Positions 22,684-33,767 of a stretch of DNA of 44,372 nt are shown here, one piece after another. This DNA is from Thiobacillus denitrificans (lineage in GTDB: Bacteria; Pseudomonadota; Gammaproteobacteria; Burkholderiales; Thiobacillaceae). The stretch spans positions 578-44,949 of the forward strand of contig DDRS01000035.1 of the NCBI GenBank assembly GCA_002343685.1. The letters are read 5' to 3'. The stretch's first letter is position 1; each line of letters starts with the position of its first letter. Made by a program: the position numbers and the translations under genes. The notes under the pieces are model-generated. The model was not told where the DNA came from and searched no databases. It was given only the letters and a program-made list of their open reading frames with translations.

Positions 22684-24045
22684 TCAGACAGCAGCCGTCT
22701 CGAGCAGGCTGCGCACACCGGCCTCGTCCCAGCCCTTGAGGCTGACCTTGAGCATGGCCACGCCTTCTTCGGCCAGCACCACGGCTTCCACCACACCGGC
22801 CACACTGGCCAGTTGCGCTTTCAGCAGGGCGGCCTGACCCGCGGGCATCGCTCCCACCCGGAACATGCGGGTCTTGATCGCGGGCGGTGGCGTCATCGAC
22901 AGGCTGGCCAGCAGCCATGCCGCCATCAGCACCACACAGAATATGAACACGGCCGCAAAACCGTGATGCTGTGCCAGCCAGCCCCCGAACACGCCGCCGA
23001 AGAATAGGCCCAGCGCCTGCGCGGTATTGTAGACGCCCATCGCGGTGCCCTTGGCCGACACCGGGGCCAGCTTGGAGATCAGCGAGGGCAGGCTGGCCTC
23101 GAGCAGGTTGAAAGCGACGAAGTAGAAGAACAGCGCCCACACGATGCCCCAGAAATGGTCGATGCCGAAGGCCAGCCCCAGCTGCGCCAGCAACATCAGC
23201 GCCACTGCGCCGACGAACACCGGCTTCATCTTGCCGCGCTTCTCGCCAGCGATGATGGCGGGCACCATCAGCACGAAGGATCCGAGCAGTACCGGCAGAT
23301 AGACCGCCCAGTGGTGGTCGGCCGCCAGGCCGCTGTTTTTGAGCGCCACCGGCACCACCACGAACATCGCCATCTGCGCGGCGTGCAGGGAGAAGATACC
23401 GAAATCGAGCCGCAACAACTGGCTGTCCTTCAGCACGTCGACCAGTTTCGCCGGGTTGGCCTGCGCATCGGCATGAAAATGGCTGATCAGGGGATCGGGC
23501 ACCCAGACCTTCACCACCCAGATGGCGGCCAGCGCCAGCACGCCGGTCAGCGCAAAAATCCCCGGCACGCCGATGAGGTGATTGAGCGCCGGCCCCGCCA
23601 CCATCGACGCGGCAAATACGAGGCCGATGGTGGAGCCGATCATCGCCATCGCCTTGGTGCGGTGTTCCTCACGGGTAAGATCGGCCAGCATGGCGGTGAT
23701 GGCGGCGGAAATCGCACCGGCACCCTGAATGGCGCGGCCGAAAATCGTCCAGTAGATGTCGGGCGCTGTGGCGGCCACAAAGCTGCCGATCGCGAAGAGG
23801 ATCAAGCCGAAAATGATCACTTTCTTGCGGCCGATGCGGTCGGACGCCATCCCGAAAGGGATCATCAGCAATGCCTGGGTCAGGCCGTACATGCCAAGCG
23901 TCAGCCCGACCAGGGTGTGGTTGTCGCCGCCCGGCAGATGTTCGGCATACAGCGCGAACACTGGCAGGATCAGGAACATGCCCAGCATGCGCAGACCGAA
24001 AATCGCTGCCAGGCCTGAGGTGGCGCGCTTTTCAGCGCGGGTCAT
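22684..24045 (-). CDS. yajR: MFS transporter with C-terminal YAM domain (YajR-like)
   Basis: 453-residue major facilitator: 12 membrane helices (about residues 12-390) with the signature motif DRIGRKKVI between helices 2 and 3. A C-terminal soluble domain (about 395-453, KTRMFRVGAMPAG to the end) matches the ferredoxin-like YAM domain of E. coli YajR, which is 454 residues. A proton-driven exporter is expected; substrate unknown. ATG 24045 is chosen by length and homologue starts; GTG 24072 is possible. The same frame stays open through the antisense of uvrA, but that is not coding. Divergent from uvrA. Confidence 0.88.
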   Translation of the reverse strand: MTRAEKRATSGLAAIFGLRMLGMFLILPVFALYAEHLPGGDNHTLVGLTLGMYGLTQALLMIPFGMASDRIGRKKVIIFGLILFAIGSFVAATAPDIYWTIFGRAIQGAGAISAAITAMLADLTREEHRTKAMAMIGSTIGLVFAASMVAGPALNHLIGVPGIFALTGVLALAAIWVVKVWVPDPLISHFHADAQANPAKLVDVLKDSQLLRLDFGIFSLHAAQMAMFVVVPVALKNSGLAADHHWAVYLPVLLGSFVLMVPAIIAGEKRGKMKPVFVGAVALMLLAQLGLAFGIDHFWGIVWALFFYFVAFNLLEASLPSLISKLAPVSAKGTAMGVYNTAQALGLFFGGVFGGWLAQHHGFAAVFIFCVVLMAAWLLASLSMTPPPAIKTRMFRVGAMPAGQAALLKAQLASVAGVVEAVVLAEEGVAMLKVSLKGWDEAGVRSLLETAAV

Positions 24046-24079
24046 GCTTTCTGAAAGGTCGATTTGAGCCACGGCGGAA

Positions 24080-24108
24080 TTCGGCGAATTCGTGAAGTCC
24101 GTTATATT
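24080..24108 (+). promoter_or_regulatory. Candidate uvrA promoter
   Basis: -10 TATATT (24103-24108), with a weak -35 TTCGGC at 17-base spacing (24080-24085). The -35 area contains GAATTC-GGC-GAATTC, a nested palindrome. No consensus LexA box (CTGT-N8-ACAG) was found here. Confidence 0.4.
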
Positions 24109-24144
24109 AGCAGGTTGCGAATTACGCCTCACGCACCCTGACCA

Positions 24145-26967
<2,823 letters not shown>

Positions 26968-26968
26968 A

Positions 26969-27703
26969 ATGGCCGAGCCGGTTCGCCTCTCCAAGCTGAT
27001 GTCCGAGCGCGGGCTGTGCTCGCGCCGCGAGGCCGATGGCTACATCGAAAAAGGACTCGTCTTCGTCGACGGCAGGCGGGTGAGCGAACTCGGCACCAAG
27101 GTCGATCCCGATTGCGCGATCCGCCTGGACAACGCCGCCAGTGCGCAGCAGCAGCAGCGCGTCACAATCCTGTTGCACAAGCCGGTCGGCTATGTCTCCG
27201 GCCAGCCTGAGCCGGGTTACCAGCCGGCCGTCGTCCTGATCCGCCCCGACACGCTGTGGCAGAGTGGGCGCGCCGGGCAGGCATTCCACCCCTCCCACCT
27301 CAAAGGACTGGCGCCCGCAGGCCGGCTCGACATCGACTCCACCGGCCTGCTGGTGCTGACCCAGGACGGACGCGTTGCCAAGCAGCTGATCGGCGAGGAT
27401 TCCGGGATCGAGAAGGAATATCTGGTGCGGGTCGAGGGCCGACTGGATGAAAAGGGGCTCGCGCTGCTCAATCATGGCCTCTCGCTCGATGGCCGCAGAC
27501 TGCGCCCGGCCAAAGTGAGCTGGCAGAACACCGACCAGTTGCGCTTTGTGCTGAAGGAAGGCCGCAAGCGCCAGATCCGCCGCATGTGCGAACTGGTCGG
27601 ACTGAAAGTGGTGGGACTCAAGCGCGTGCGCATCGGCCGGGTGCGGCTGAGCGAGCTCCCTCCCGGACAGTGGCGCTATCTGCGCGACGACGAATCGTTC
27701 TGA
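26969..27703 (+). CDS. RsuA/RluF-family pseudouridine synthase
   Basis: 244 residues. An N-terminal S4 RNA-binding domain (VRLSKLMSERGLCSRREADGYIEKG, split here) is followed by the synthase domain with LLHKPVGYVS, the catalytic D121 in GRLDIDSTG, KEYLVRV and GRKRQIRRMCE. It converts a specific uridine of ribosomal RNA to pseudouridine. The overall pattern is nearest RluF (23S rRNA position 2604 region), but RluB/RluE or RsuA roles cannot be excluded. It begins one base after the uvrA stop, so it is likely translated from the uvrA mRNA. Confidence 0.9.
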   Translation: MAEPVRLSKLMSERGLCSRREADGYIEKGLVFVDGRRVSELGTKVDPDCAIRLDNAASAQQQQRVTILLHKPVGYVSGQPEPGYQPAVVLIRPDTLWQSGRAGQAFHPSHLKGLAPAGRLDIDSTGLLVLTQDGRVAKQLIGEDSGIEKEYLVRVEGRLDEKGLALLNHGLSLDGRRLRPAKVSWQNTDQLRFVLKEGRKRQIRRMCELVGLKVVGLKRVRIGRVRLSELPPGQWRYLRDDESF

Positions 27704-27773
27704 CGGGAAAATCGTAAAGCAGGCCGCGCCGTTCCAAGGTTGTTTCATCGGGCTTTTGCACTAGAAATAGATT

Positions 27774-27793
27774 TGCAGAAAATTAACTCTGCA
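27774..27793. repeat. Inverted repeat upstream of the lipoprotein gene
   Basis: TGCAGA-N8-TCTGCA, perfect, 30 bases before the ATG at 27823. Likely promoter elements lie just upstream (TTGTTT, 16 bases, TAGAAA). It could be an operator or an mRNA leader hairpin. Confidence 0.4.
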
Positions 27794-27822
27794 TTTTTCC
27801 ACGCACACCAGGGAGACTTTCC

Positions 27823-28125
27823 ATGCAATCCAAACTTCTCGTCGCGCTTCTCGCCGCACTTGCCCTCACTGCATGCCAAAAAGCGCAAGAGGCTGCCGCC
27901 CCCGCCATGGATCAGGCCAAGGAAGCCGCAGGCGCCGCAGCAGATTCGACTGCGGAAGCGGCCAAGTCAGCAGCCGATGCCGCAAGCGCGGCTACCTCGT
28001 CAGCGGCCGAATCCACCCAAGACGCAGCCGCCACGGCCGCCCAGCATGCAGCCGACGCTGCATCTGCAGGCGCAGACAAGGCACAGGAAATGGCCGATAA
28101 GGCCAAGGACGCCGCCAAGGAGTAA
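27823..28125 (+). CDS. Small alanine-rich lipoprotein
   Basis: 100 residues: a lipoprotein signal peptide with lipobox LTAC (C18, followed by Gln), then about 80 residues made almost only of Ala, Ser, Asp, Lys, Glu, Thr and Gln in a repeating pattern such as AAADSTAEAAKSAADAAS. This predicts one long amphipathic helix or coiled coil, somewhat like Lpp or LEA-like stress proteins. Gln at +2 favours outer-membrane sorting. GGGAG precedes the ATG. It has its own terminator. Function unknown; a structural or stress role is a guess. Confidence 0.8.
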   Translation: MQSKLLVALLAALALTACQKAQEAAAPAMDQAKEAAGAAADSTAEAAKSAADAASAATSSAAESTQDAAATAAQHAADAASAGADKAQEMADKAKDAAKE

Positions 28126-28145
28126 TCCAGGCGCTCAAATACTCA

Positions 28146-28176
28146 ACGGTCAGGATTTCCTGGCCGTTTTCATTTT
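28146..28176 (+). terminator. Terminator of the lipoprotein gene
   Basis: ACGGTCAGG-ATTT-CCTGGCCGT (28146-28167) pairs over nine positions with one G-T pair and is followed by TTTTCATTTT on the plus strand. Confidence 0.85.
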
Positions 28177-28244
28177 GAAATCCGGCGAGCGCCATCTCAA
28201 AACGTAGCCCCTACAATTTGGTCTCGCCTTTTCGATTTCGCTAC

Positions 28245-29510
28245 ATGGATCCACGCTCGCTGCTGCTGGGCTCATTCCAGGCTGCGGTAGCCGCAGCCGA
28301 CCCCGGGCATATCCTGCCATCGCATCTGCCGTCGCCACCGCGCGGCCGCACGCTGGTGGTCGGTGGCGGCAAGGCCGCTGCCAGCATGGCGGTTGCCGTC
28401 GAGGCCCACTGGCCAGCGGACGCACCGCTGTCCGGGCTGGTCGTCACACGCTATCTGCACGGTCTACCTACTCGCCGCATCGAGGTCGTCGAAGCCAGTC
28501 ACCCGCTGCCCGACGGACGCGGCGAAGCGGCCGCCCTGCGTATGCTGGACATGAGTCGTCAACTGGGTCCTGACGATCTCTTGCTGGTGTTGATTTCGGG
28601 AGGCGGCTCCAGCCTGCTCGCTGCGCCAGTCGAAGGCGTGACCCTGAAGGAATTACGTCAGGTGACCAAGGCACTTCTGCATGCTGGCGCAAGCATTCAC
28701 GACATCAATACCGTGCGCAAGCATCTCACCCGCCTATCGGGCGGCCAGTTGGCTCAGACGGCCCAAGCGGCCCACGGACTGGCGCTGATCATTTCCGATG
28801 TGGTCGGCGACGATCCGGGCTCTATCGCATCAGGTCCCTGCGCGCCCGACGCCAGTTCCTGCGTCGATGCCCTCGACCAATTGCAGCGGTTGCGGATCAC
28901 GCCGCCGGCAGGCGTCAGGCACCATCTTGAAGCCTGTGCCGCAGGGCGCCTGCCAGACACGCCCAAGCCGGGGAACGCCTGCTTCGCCAGGATGGAGAAC
29001 CGTGTGATCGCATGCGCGCACGGCAGCCTGATGGCGGCAGTCCGATATTTCGAGCAGCACGGGATCCCCGCTTTGCTGCTTTCGGACAAGGTTGGAGGCG
29101 ATGCCCAAAGCGTGGCGCGCCAGCATGCCGCACTGGTACATGCCCTGGCACGTCGACAGACACTCGCCCTCATCTCCGGCGGAGAAACCACCGTCGCCCT
29201 GCAGCCCAGGCATGGTCGGGGCGGCCGCAATAGCGAATTTCTGCTGGCCCTGGCGCTCGCGCTGCGCGAGACGCCCGCCTGGGCAATCGCCTGCGATACG
29301 GACGGAATCGATGGCAGCGAAGACAATGCGGGCGCCCTGCTCACACCGGACACCCTGGTACGCGCACGCGCGCAGGAACTCGATGCTGAGGGTCGGCTCA
29401 CCGCGCACGACAGTCACGGTTTCTTTTCCGCCCTGGGCGATCTCGTCGTGACCGGCCCCACCCGTACCAATGTCAACGATTACCGTGCGCTCGTGATTGG
29501 TCTGGAGTGA
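28245..29510 (+). CDS. Glycerate 2-kinase (GckA/TtuD, MOFRL family)
   Basis: 421 residues from ATG 28245 (an in-frame TTG nine codons earlier is less likely). Phosphorylates D-glycerate, expected product 2-phosphoglycerate, linking glyoxylate/tartronate metabolism to central carbon. Motifs: VVGGGKAAASMA near the N-terminus, SGGGSSLLAAP, HDINTVRKHLTRLSGG, and the C-terminal MOFRL part ISGGETTVAL...GRGGRNSEFLLALA and DTDGIDGSEDNAGAL. No tartronate or glyoxylate genes are adjacent. No ribosome site is obvious; TACAAT at 28212-28217 may be a -10 box. Converges on the SAM hydrolase gene 19 bases away. Confidence 0.92.
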   Translation: MDPRSLLLGSFQAAVAAADPGHILPSHLPSPPRGRTLVVGGGKAAASMAVAVEAHWPADAPLSGLVVTRYLHGLPTRRIEVVEASHPLPDGRGEAAALRMLDMSRQLGPDDLLLVLISGGGSSLLAAPVEGVTLKELRQVTKALLHAGASIHDINTVRKHLTRLSGGQLAQTAQAAHGLALIISDVVGDDPGSIASGPCAPDASSCVDALDQLQRLRITPPAGVRHHLEACAAGRLPDTPKPGNACFARMENRVIACAHGSLMAAVRYFEQHGIPALLLSDKVGGDAQSVARQHAALVHALARRQTLALISGGETTVALQPRHGRGGRNSEFLLALALALRETPAWAIACDTDGIDGSEDNAGALLTPDTLVRARAQELDAEGRLTAHDSHGFFSALGDLVVTGPTRTNVNDYRALVIGLE

Positions 29511-29529
29511 CGGCTTTGCAAAACACGAT

Positions 29530-30258
29530 TCAGTTCAGGCGTTGAACCTGGACCGGGTCGCCGACCGCCAGGCCATACGTTGTGGCGGCGCTTCCGCGAT
29601 TGACTGCCAGTTCGAGCAGCCCCACGCTATTGATGAACCAGAATCCGTCGCCTTTGCCGACCAGTCCGAAAGTCTCTCCGTGCTGGAACCGTTCACCTGC
29701 TGCGCTGACATGCGCGTTCTGCGGCACCCCGCGCACACCCGTCCAGGCGTTGCCGTAGTGATCGATGTAGATGACACGTGCCAGATCCCCTGCGTCGAAT
29801 TCAACGTCGAGCGCATCGATCGATGTCAGTTTATCGACCGGGAAGTCACCGCGCGCAATCTCAGCCGCGATCGGCGCAAACAGGTCGCGCCCATGAAAGG
29901 TGGGAGACACCCCCTCGGGTTCCCAGATAATGCGCCACAGCCGGGCATCGGCATGACGCGCAGCAATGACGGATAACAGGCCATTGTCAGGTCCGACAAA
30001 CCAGCGCCCGCCTGCCAGTACCACCGCGGCGCGGCGCGGCGTGCCCACCCCGGGGTCTACCACCGCCAGGAACGTGCAGCCCGGCGGAAAAACGGTCGCG
30101 AACGCGGCAAGCAGATGCGCGCCCGCATGGGGATTGAAATCGGGCGCCTCATGCAGTAGATCCACCACCTGCTGGGTGGCCGCATGTTCCGCCAGGCGCG
30201 CCTTGACCTGCCCCACGTAGGGATCTCGAGTTCCAAAATCGGTGAAGAGAACGATCAC
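29530..30258 (-). CDS. S-adenosyl-L-methionine hydrolase (adenosine-forming), DUF62
   Basis: 242 residues of the SAM-hydroxide adenosyltransferase family, which uses water to split SAM into adenosine and methionine. The family's catalytic triad is visible: D67 and R74 (DPGVGTPR) and H121 (HGRDLFAP). Other conserved parts are LFTDFGTRDPYVG at the start, GPDNGLL and IDHYGNAWT. Chosen start is GTG 30258, five bases after GGAAAG; upstream codons in the frame do not look coding. The cellular purpose of the enzyme is debated. Confidence 0.9.
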   Translation of the reverse strand: MIVLFTDFGTRDPYVGQVKARLAEHAATQQVVDLLHEAPDFNPHAGAHLLAAFATVFPPGCTFLAVVDPGVGTPRRAAVVLAGGRWFVGPDNGLLSVIAARHADARLWRIIWEPEGVSPTFHGRDLFAPIAAEIARGDFPVDKLTSIDALDVEFDAGDLARVIYIDHYGNAWTGVRGVPQNAHVSAAGERFQHGETFGLVGKGDGFWFINSVGLLELAVNRGSAATTYGLAVGDPVQVQRLN

Positions 30259-30373
30259 GTGCTTTCCAATTCGACAGGGACAGGGAGGGAAGACTATGCC
30301 TGACGAACCGAACTGGCGGCAAGCCTTCTCGGAAGGCCGCGTCTCCGGCCTATTGCAACCGGCGGCAGACATG

Positions 30374-30401
30374 AAAAAAGCCGGGATGGCCCGGCTTTTT
30401 T
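30374..30401. terminator. Terminator of the ribosomal alpha operon
   Basis: Perfect 12-base-pair stem AAAAAAGCCGGG-ATGG-CCCGGCTTTTTT, functional on both strands, right after rplQ. It marks the end of the whole S10-spc-alpha cluster. Confidence 0.95.
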
Positions 30402-30423
30402 ATAGCGAGATATCGGTGACGCC

Positions 30424-30813
30424 TTACTCGACGTCAACCGCAGCCGTCTCGGTATCGGGACGATCGACCAGTTCGACCAGCGCCATCGGTGCGTTATCGC
30501 CATTCCGGAAGCCATATTTCAGAATGCGCAGATAACCGCCAGGACGCGTCTTGTAACGGGGGCCCAGTTCACCGAACAGTTTGACGACCGTGTCGCGGTC
30601 GCGCAGGCGGTCGAACGCCAAGCGGTGATTCGACAGGCTAGGCTCCTTGCCCAGGGTGATCAGCGGCTCGACGAAGCGGCGCAGCTCCTTGGCCTTCGGC
30701 AGCGTGGTCTTGATGACTTCGTGCTTCAGCAGCGACACGCTCATGTTGCGAAACATGGCCAGCCGATGGCTGGTGGTACGGTTCAGTTTGCGATTGGATT
30801 GACGATGACGCAT
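30424..30813 (-). CDS. rplQ: 50S ribosomal protein L17
   Basis: 129 residues, MRHRQSNRKLNRTTSHR start and LLKHEVIKTTLPKAKELR, diagnostic of L17 near the exit tunnel. AAGGAA before the ATG. Last gene of the alpha operon, after rpoA. Confidence 0.98.
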   Translation of the reverse strand: MRHRQSNRKLNRTTSHRLAMFRNMSVSLLKHEVIKTTLPKAKELRRFVEPLITLGKEPSLSNHRLAFDRLRDRDTVVKLFGELGPRYKTRPGGYLRILKYGFRNGDNAPMALVELVDRPDTETAAVDVE

Positions 30814-30897
30814 GGCTTATTCCTTTCAGACAGTATTCTTGGGCTAGGCCGCCAGCCACGGCGACCCGCACTTTATTGTTGATTTCGGTTCAGTAAA

Positions 30898-31878
30898 TCA
30901 GGGGCGCTCAAGTCCTGCGGGCGGCCAGTTCTCAAGTTTCATGCCCAGGGACAGCCCCTTGGAGGCCAACACATCCTTGATTTCGTTGAGCGACTTGCGA
31001 CCCAGGTTGGGGGTGCGCAGCAGCTCGGTCTCGGAACGCTGGATCAGATCGCCGATGAAATAGATGTTCTCGGCCTTCAGGCAGTTGGCCGAACGCACGG
31101 TCAGCTCAAGATCGTCGACCGGACGCAGCAGCAGCGGATCGACTTGCGGCGAACGTGGCGACTCGGACTCGGCCGGGGTGCCTTCCAGATCGGCAAACAC
31201 CGACAGCTGGTTCACCAGGATACGGGCGGCGGTGCGCACGGCTTCTTCCGGCTCGACCACACCATTGGTTTCGATATCGATCACCAGGCGGTCAAGGTCG
31301 GTACGCTGCTCGACGCGGGCGCTCTCGACCGAGTAGGCGACACGGCGCACCGGGCTGAACGAGGCATCGACCAGGATCGAACCGACGGCGCGGGTTTCAT
31401 CCGAAACCTTCCGCGTGGTGGCCGGCTGATAACCGCGACCCGCTTCGATCTTGATTTCCATGTCGAGCTTGCCACCCTTGGTCAGGTGGGCAATGACGTG
31501 ATCGGGATTCAGCACTTCGATGTCGTGGCCGACTTCGATGTCGCCCGCGGTCACGACGCCTTCGCCGGCCTTGGAGACTTTCAGCAATGCCTCGGACTTG
31601 CCGTGCATCTTGAATGCGATACCCTTGAGGTTCAGCAGGATGTCGACGACATCTTCCTGCACGCCTTCAATGGTCGAGTATTCGTGAACCACGCCGCTGA
31701 TGGCAACTTCGGTCGGCGCATAGCCAACCATGGAAGACAACAGAATACGACGCAGCGCGTTGCCGAGCGTATGGCCATAGCCACGCTCGAAGGGCTCCAT
31801 GATGACCTTGGCATGCAGCGGGGAGGCGCGATCCACCTCCACAATACGCGGCTTGAGAAATTCCGTAGCGCTTTGCAT
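30898..31878 (-). CDS. rpoA: RNA polymerase alpha subunit
   Basis: 326 residues. The N-terminal domain (about 1-230) dimerises and nucleates core assembly (FERGYGHTLGNALRRILLSS). After a flexible linker rich in Pro/Glu/Ser (about 235-250), the C-terminal domain (about 250-315) carries SANCLKAENIYFIGDLI and LGRKSLNEIKDVL for UP-element and activator contact. Position between rpsD and rplQ is the universal one. Confidence 0.98.
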   Translation of the reverse strand: MQSATEFLKPRIVEVDRASPLHAKVIMEPFERGYGHTLGNALRRILLSSMVGYAPTEVAISGVVHEYSTIEGVQEDVVDILLNLKGIAFKMHGKSEALLKVSKAGEGVVTAGDIEVGHDIEVLNPDHVIAHLTKGGKLDMEIKIEAGRGYQPATTRKVSDETRAVGSILVDASFSPVRRVAYSVESARVEQRTDLDRLVIDIETNGVVEPEEAVRTAARILVNQLSVFADLEGTPAESESPRSPQVDPLLLRPVDDLELTVRSANCLKAENIYFIGDLIQRSETELLRTPNLGRKSLNEIKDVLASKGLSLGMKLENWPPAGLERP

Positions 31879-31907
31879 AAAGTGCGTTTCCTTAAGACCG
31901 TCTCAGC

Positions 31908-32537
31908 TTATTTGGAGTACAACTCGACGACCAGCGACTCGTTGATCGTCGACGGCAGTTCCGAGCGTTGCGGGGCCGCCTTGTAGGTGCCCTTGAGCGC
32001 CTTCGCATCGACCTCGACCCATTCAGGATAGCCGCGCGCCGCGGTCGCTTCGGCAGCCGCCTTGATACGCAGATGGGCTTTCGCCTTATCCACCACCTCG
32101 ACCACATCGCCTGCACGAACCTGGTACGACGGGATATTGACCCGGCGACCGTTCACAGTGATGCCATTGTGGCGGACCACCTGGCGCGCCTCAGTACGCG
32201 ACGCACCAAAGCCCATGCGGTAACACACCGAATCCAGACGCGACTCGAGCATGGACAACAGGTTTTCGCCGGTCACACCCTTGCGGCTTTCGGCGCGTTT
32301 GTAGGTCAGACGAAACTGACCTTCCAGAACGCCGTAGATACGGCGGATTTTTTGCTTTTCACGCAGTTGCACGCCGTAACCGGAGAGACGCGCACCGCTC
32401 TTCTGGCCATGCTGACCAGGCGCATAGGCACGACGTTCAATCGCGCATTTGTCGGTAAAGCACTTCTCGCCTTTCAGAAAGAGCTTTTCGCCCTCACGAC
32501 GGCACTGACGGCATTTGGGATCAAGATTACGAGCCAT
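31908..32537 (-). CDS. rpsD: 30S ribosomal protein S4
   Basis: 209 residues, primary 16S rRNA binder and, in E. coli, translational repressor of the alpha operon. Cysteines C9, C12, C26 and C31 form a zinc site (the C+ form), and an S4 RNA-binding domain lies at about 98-160 (ESRLDSVCYRMGFGASRTEARQ, split). Between rpsK and rpoA. Confidence 0.98.
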   Translation of the reverse strand: MARNLDPKCRQCRREGEKLFLKGEKCFTDKCAIERRAYAPGQHGQKSGARLSGYGVQLREKQKIRRIYGVLEGQFRLTYKRAESRKGVTGENLLSMLESRLDSVCYRMGFGASRTEARQVVRHNGITVNGRRVNIPSYQVRAGDVVEVVDKAKAHLRIKAAAEATAARGYPEWVEVDAKALKGTYKAAPQRSELPSTINESLVVELYSK

Positions 32538-32552
32538 GATTTTCCCTGGAAA

Positions 32553-32945
32553 TTAGATACGACGCTTTTTGGAGGGACGGCAACCGTTATGCGGAATCGG
32601 GGTCACATCCGAGATCGCAACGATCTTGAAACCCAGCGCATTCAGCGCACGCACGGTGGATTCGCGGCCGGGGCCAGGGCCCTTGATCCGCACTTCCAGG
32701 TTCTTGACGCCATATTCCTGCGCCATCTTGCCGGCGTTTTCGGCCGCAACCTGCGCCGCAAACGGTGTCGATTTGCGCGACCCCTTGAAGCCCGCGCCGC
32801 CAGCCGTCGCCCACGACAGGGCATTGCCCTGACGGTCGGTGATGGTCACGATGGTGTTGTTGAACGAGGCGTGAATATGCGCAATCCCTTCCGCGACATT
32901 CTTCTTGACCTTTTTGCGTACACGCGCTGCTGTTTTAGTAGCCAT
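32553..32945 (-). CDS. rpsK: 30S ribosomal protein S11
   Basis: 130 residues; platform protein of the 30S subunit. Motifs GIAHIHASFNNTIVTITD, GFKGSRKSTPFAAQ and the C-terminal IPHNGCRPSKKRRI are invariant. Nine bases after rpsM. Confidence 0.98.
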   Translation of the reverse strand: MATKTAARVRKKVKKNVAEGIAHIHASFNNTIVTITDRQGNALSWATAGGAGFKGSRKSTPFAAQVAAENAGKMAQEYGVKNLEVRIKGPGPGRESTVRALNALGFKIVAISDVTPIPHNGCRPSKKRRI

Positions 32946-32954
32946 GATTAACCT

Positions 32955-33311
32955 TTACTTTTTGATGGCCTTGCGCGGGCCCTTGCGGGTACGCGCATTG
33001 GTACGGGTACGCTGACCGCGGACCGGCAAACCCTTGCGATGACGGAAGCCGCGGTAGCAGCCAAGATCCATCAAACGCTTGATGTTCATGGTAATTTCAC
33101 GGCGCAGGTCGCCCTCGACCGTGAACTTGGCCACGCCCTCGCGCAAGCGCTCCATTTCGGCTTCGGACAGGTCCTTGATTTTGGACGTACGGGCAACACC
33201 CGTCGCGTCGCAAATCTTGCCGGACGTGGTCCGGCCGATGCCATAAATGGCGGTCAACGCAATAACCGCGTGTTGATGATTCGGGATATTAACCCCAGCA
33301 ATACGAGCCAT
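32955..33311 (-). CDS. rpsM: 30S ribosomal protein S13
   Basis: 118 residues starting MARIAGVNIPNHQH; contacts tRNA and the central bridge to the 50S subunit. ATG 33311 has GGAG upstream; a TTG two codons earlier is rejected. C-terminal basic tail RTRTNARTRKGPRKAIKK. First gene after the alpha-operon promoter candidate at 33340-33348. Confidence 0.98.
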   Translation of the reverse strand: MARIAGVNIPNHQHAVIALTAIYGIGRTTSGKICDATGVARTSKIKDLSEAEMERLREGVAKFTVEGDLRREITMNIKRLMDLGCYRGFRHRKGLPVRGQRTRTNARTRKGPRKAIKK

Positions 33312-33339
33312 TCGCAAAGCTCCGAACGCAAAACAAAAA

Positions 33340-33348
33340 ATTATAACA
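33340..33348 (-). promoter_or_regulatory. Extended -10 promoter upstream of rpsM (alpha operon)
   Basis: Minus strand TGTTATAAT: a perfect TATAAT with the upstream TG of an extended -10. No good -35, which extended -10 promoters tolerate. A small ACCCA-AAGA-TGGGT hairpin lies just upstream. It is in the 80-base gap between rpmJ and rpsM, the position of the E. coli alpha-operon promoter. Confidence 0.6.
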
Positions 33349-33391
33349 CGTCAACCCATCTTTGGGTCGACTCGGATACAAACTTGCCAGT

Positions 33392-33505
33392 TTAGCCCTG
33401 GCGCTGCTTGTGGCGCGGATCGTCACAGATCACGCGCACCACGCCCTTGCGGCGCACAACCTTGCATTTACGGCACATTTTCTTGACTGAAGCCTGCACT
33501 CTCAT
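33392..33505 (-). CDS. rpmJ: 50S ribosomal protein L36 (zinc-binding form)
   Basis: 37-residue protein read on the minus strand from ATG 33505: MRVQASVKKMCRKCKVVRRK, then GVVRVICDDPRHKQRQG and a TAA stop. Ligands C11, C14, C27 and H32 make it the zinc-containing C+ form. GGAGAG lies five bases before the ATG. It follows infA, as usual at the spc/alpha junction. Confidence 0.97.
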   Translation of the reverse strand: MRVQASVKKMCRKCKVVRRKGVVRVICDDPRHKQRQG

Positions 33506-33523
33506 GGTTCTCTCCATTCATCC

Positions 33524-33542
33524 ACCGGCAGAGACTGCCGGT
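33524..33542. repeat. Hairpin between infA and rpmJ
   Basis: ACCGGCAG-AGA-CTGCCGGT, an eight-base perfect stem with three-base loop, just after the infA stop and before the rpmJ ribosome site. No T-run follows on the minus strand. Could be an mRNA processing or stability element. Confidence 0.5.
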
Positions 33543-33548
33543 TAAAAA

Positions 33549-33767
33549 TCATTTGGCCCGGAAAACAATCCGGCCTTTGGTCAAATCGTACGGCGTCAAT
33601 TCCACCGTCACCTTGTCGCCCGGAAGGATGCGGATGTAATGCATGCGCATTTTTCCGGAGATATGACCTAACAACACATGACCGTTTTCCAGCTTGACTC
33701 GAAAGGTGGCGTTCGGCAGGTTCTCGATCACTTCACCCTGCATCTGAATGACATCTTCCTTAGACAT
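33549..33767 (-). CDS. infA: Translation initiation factor IF-1
   Basis: 72-residue OB-fold factor that occupies the 30S A site during initiation. Sequence MSKEDVIQMQGEVIENLPNA to DLTKGRIVFRAK is typical. Its ATG shares one base with the secY stop (TGATG), so translation is coupled to secY. An infA inside the spc operon is usual for betaproteobacteria but not for E. coli. Confidence 0.97.
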   Translation of the reverse strand: MSKEDVIQMQGEVIENLPNATFRVKLENGHVLLGHISGKMRMHYIRILPGDKVTVELTPYDLTKGRIVFRAK

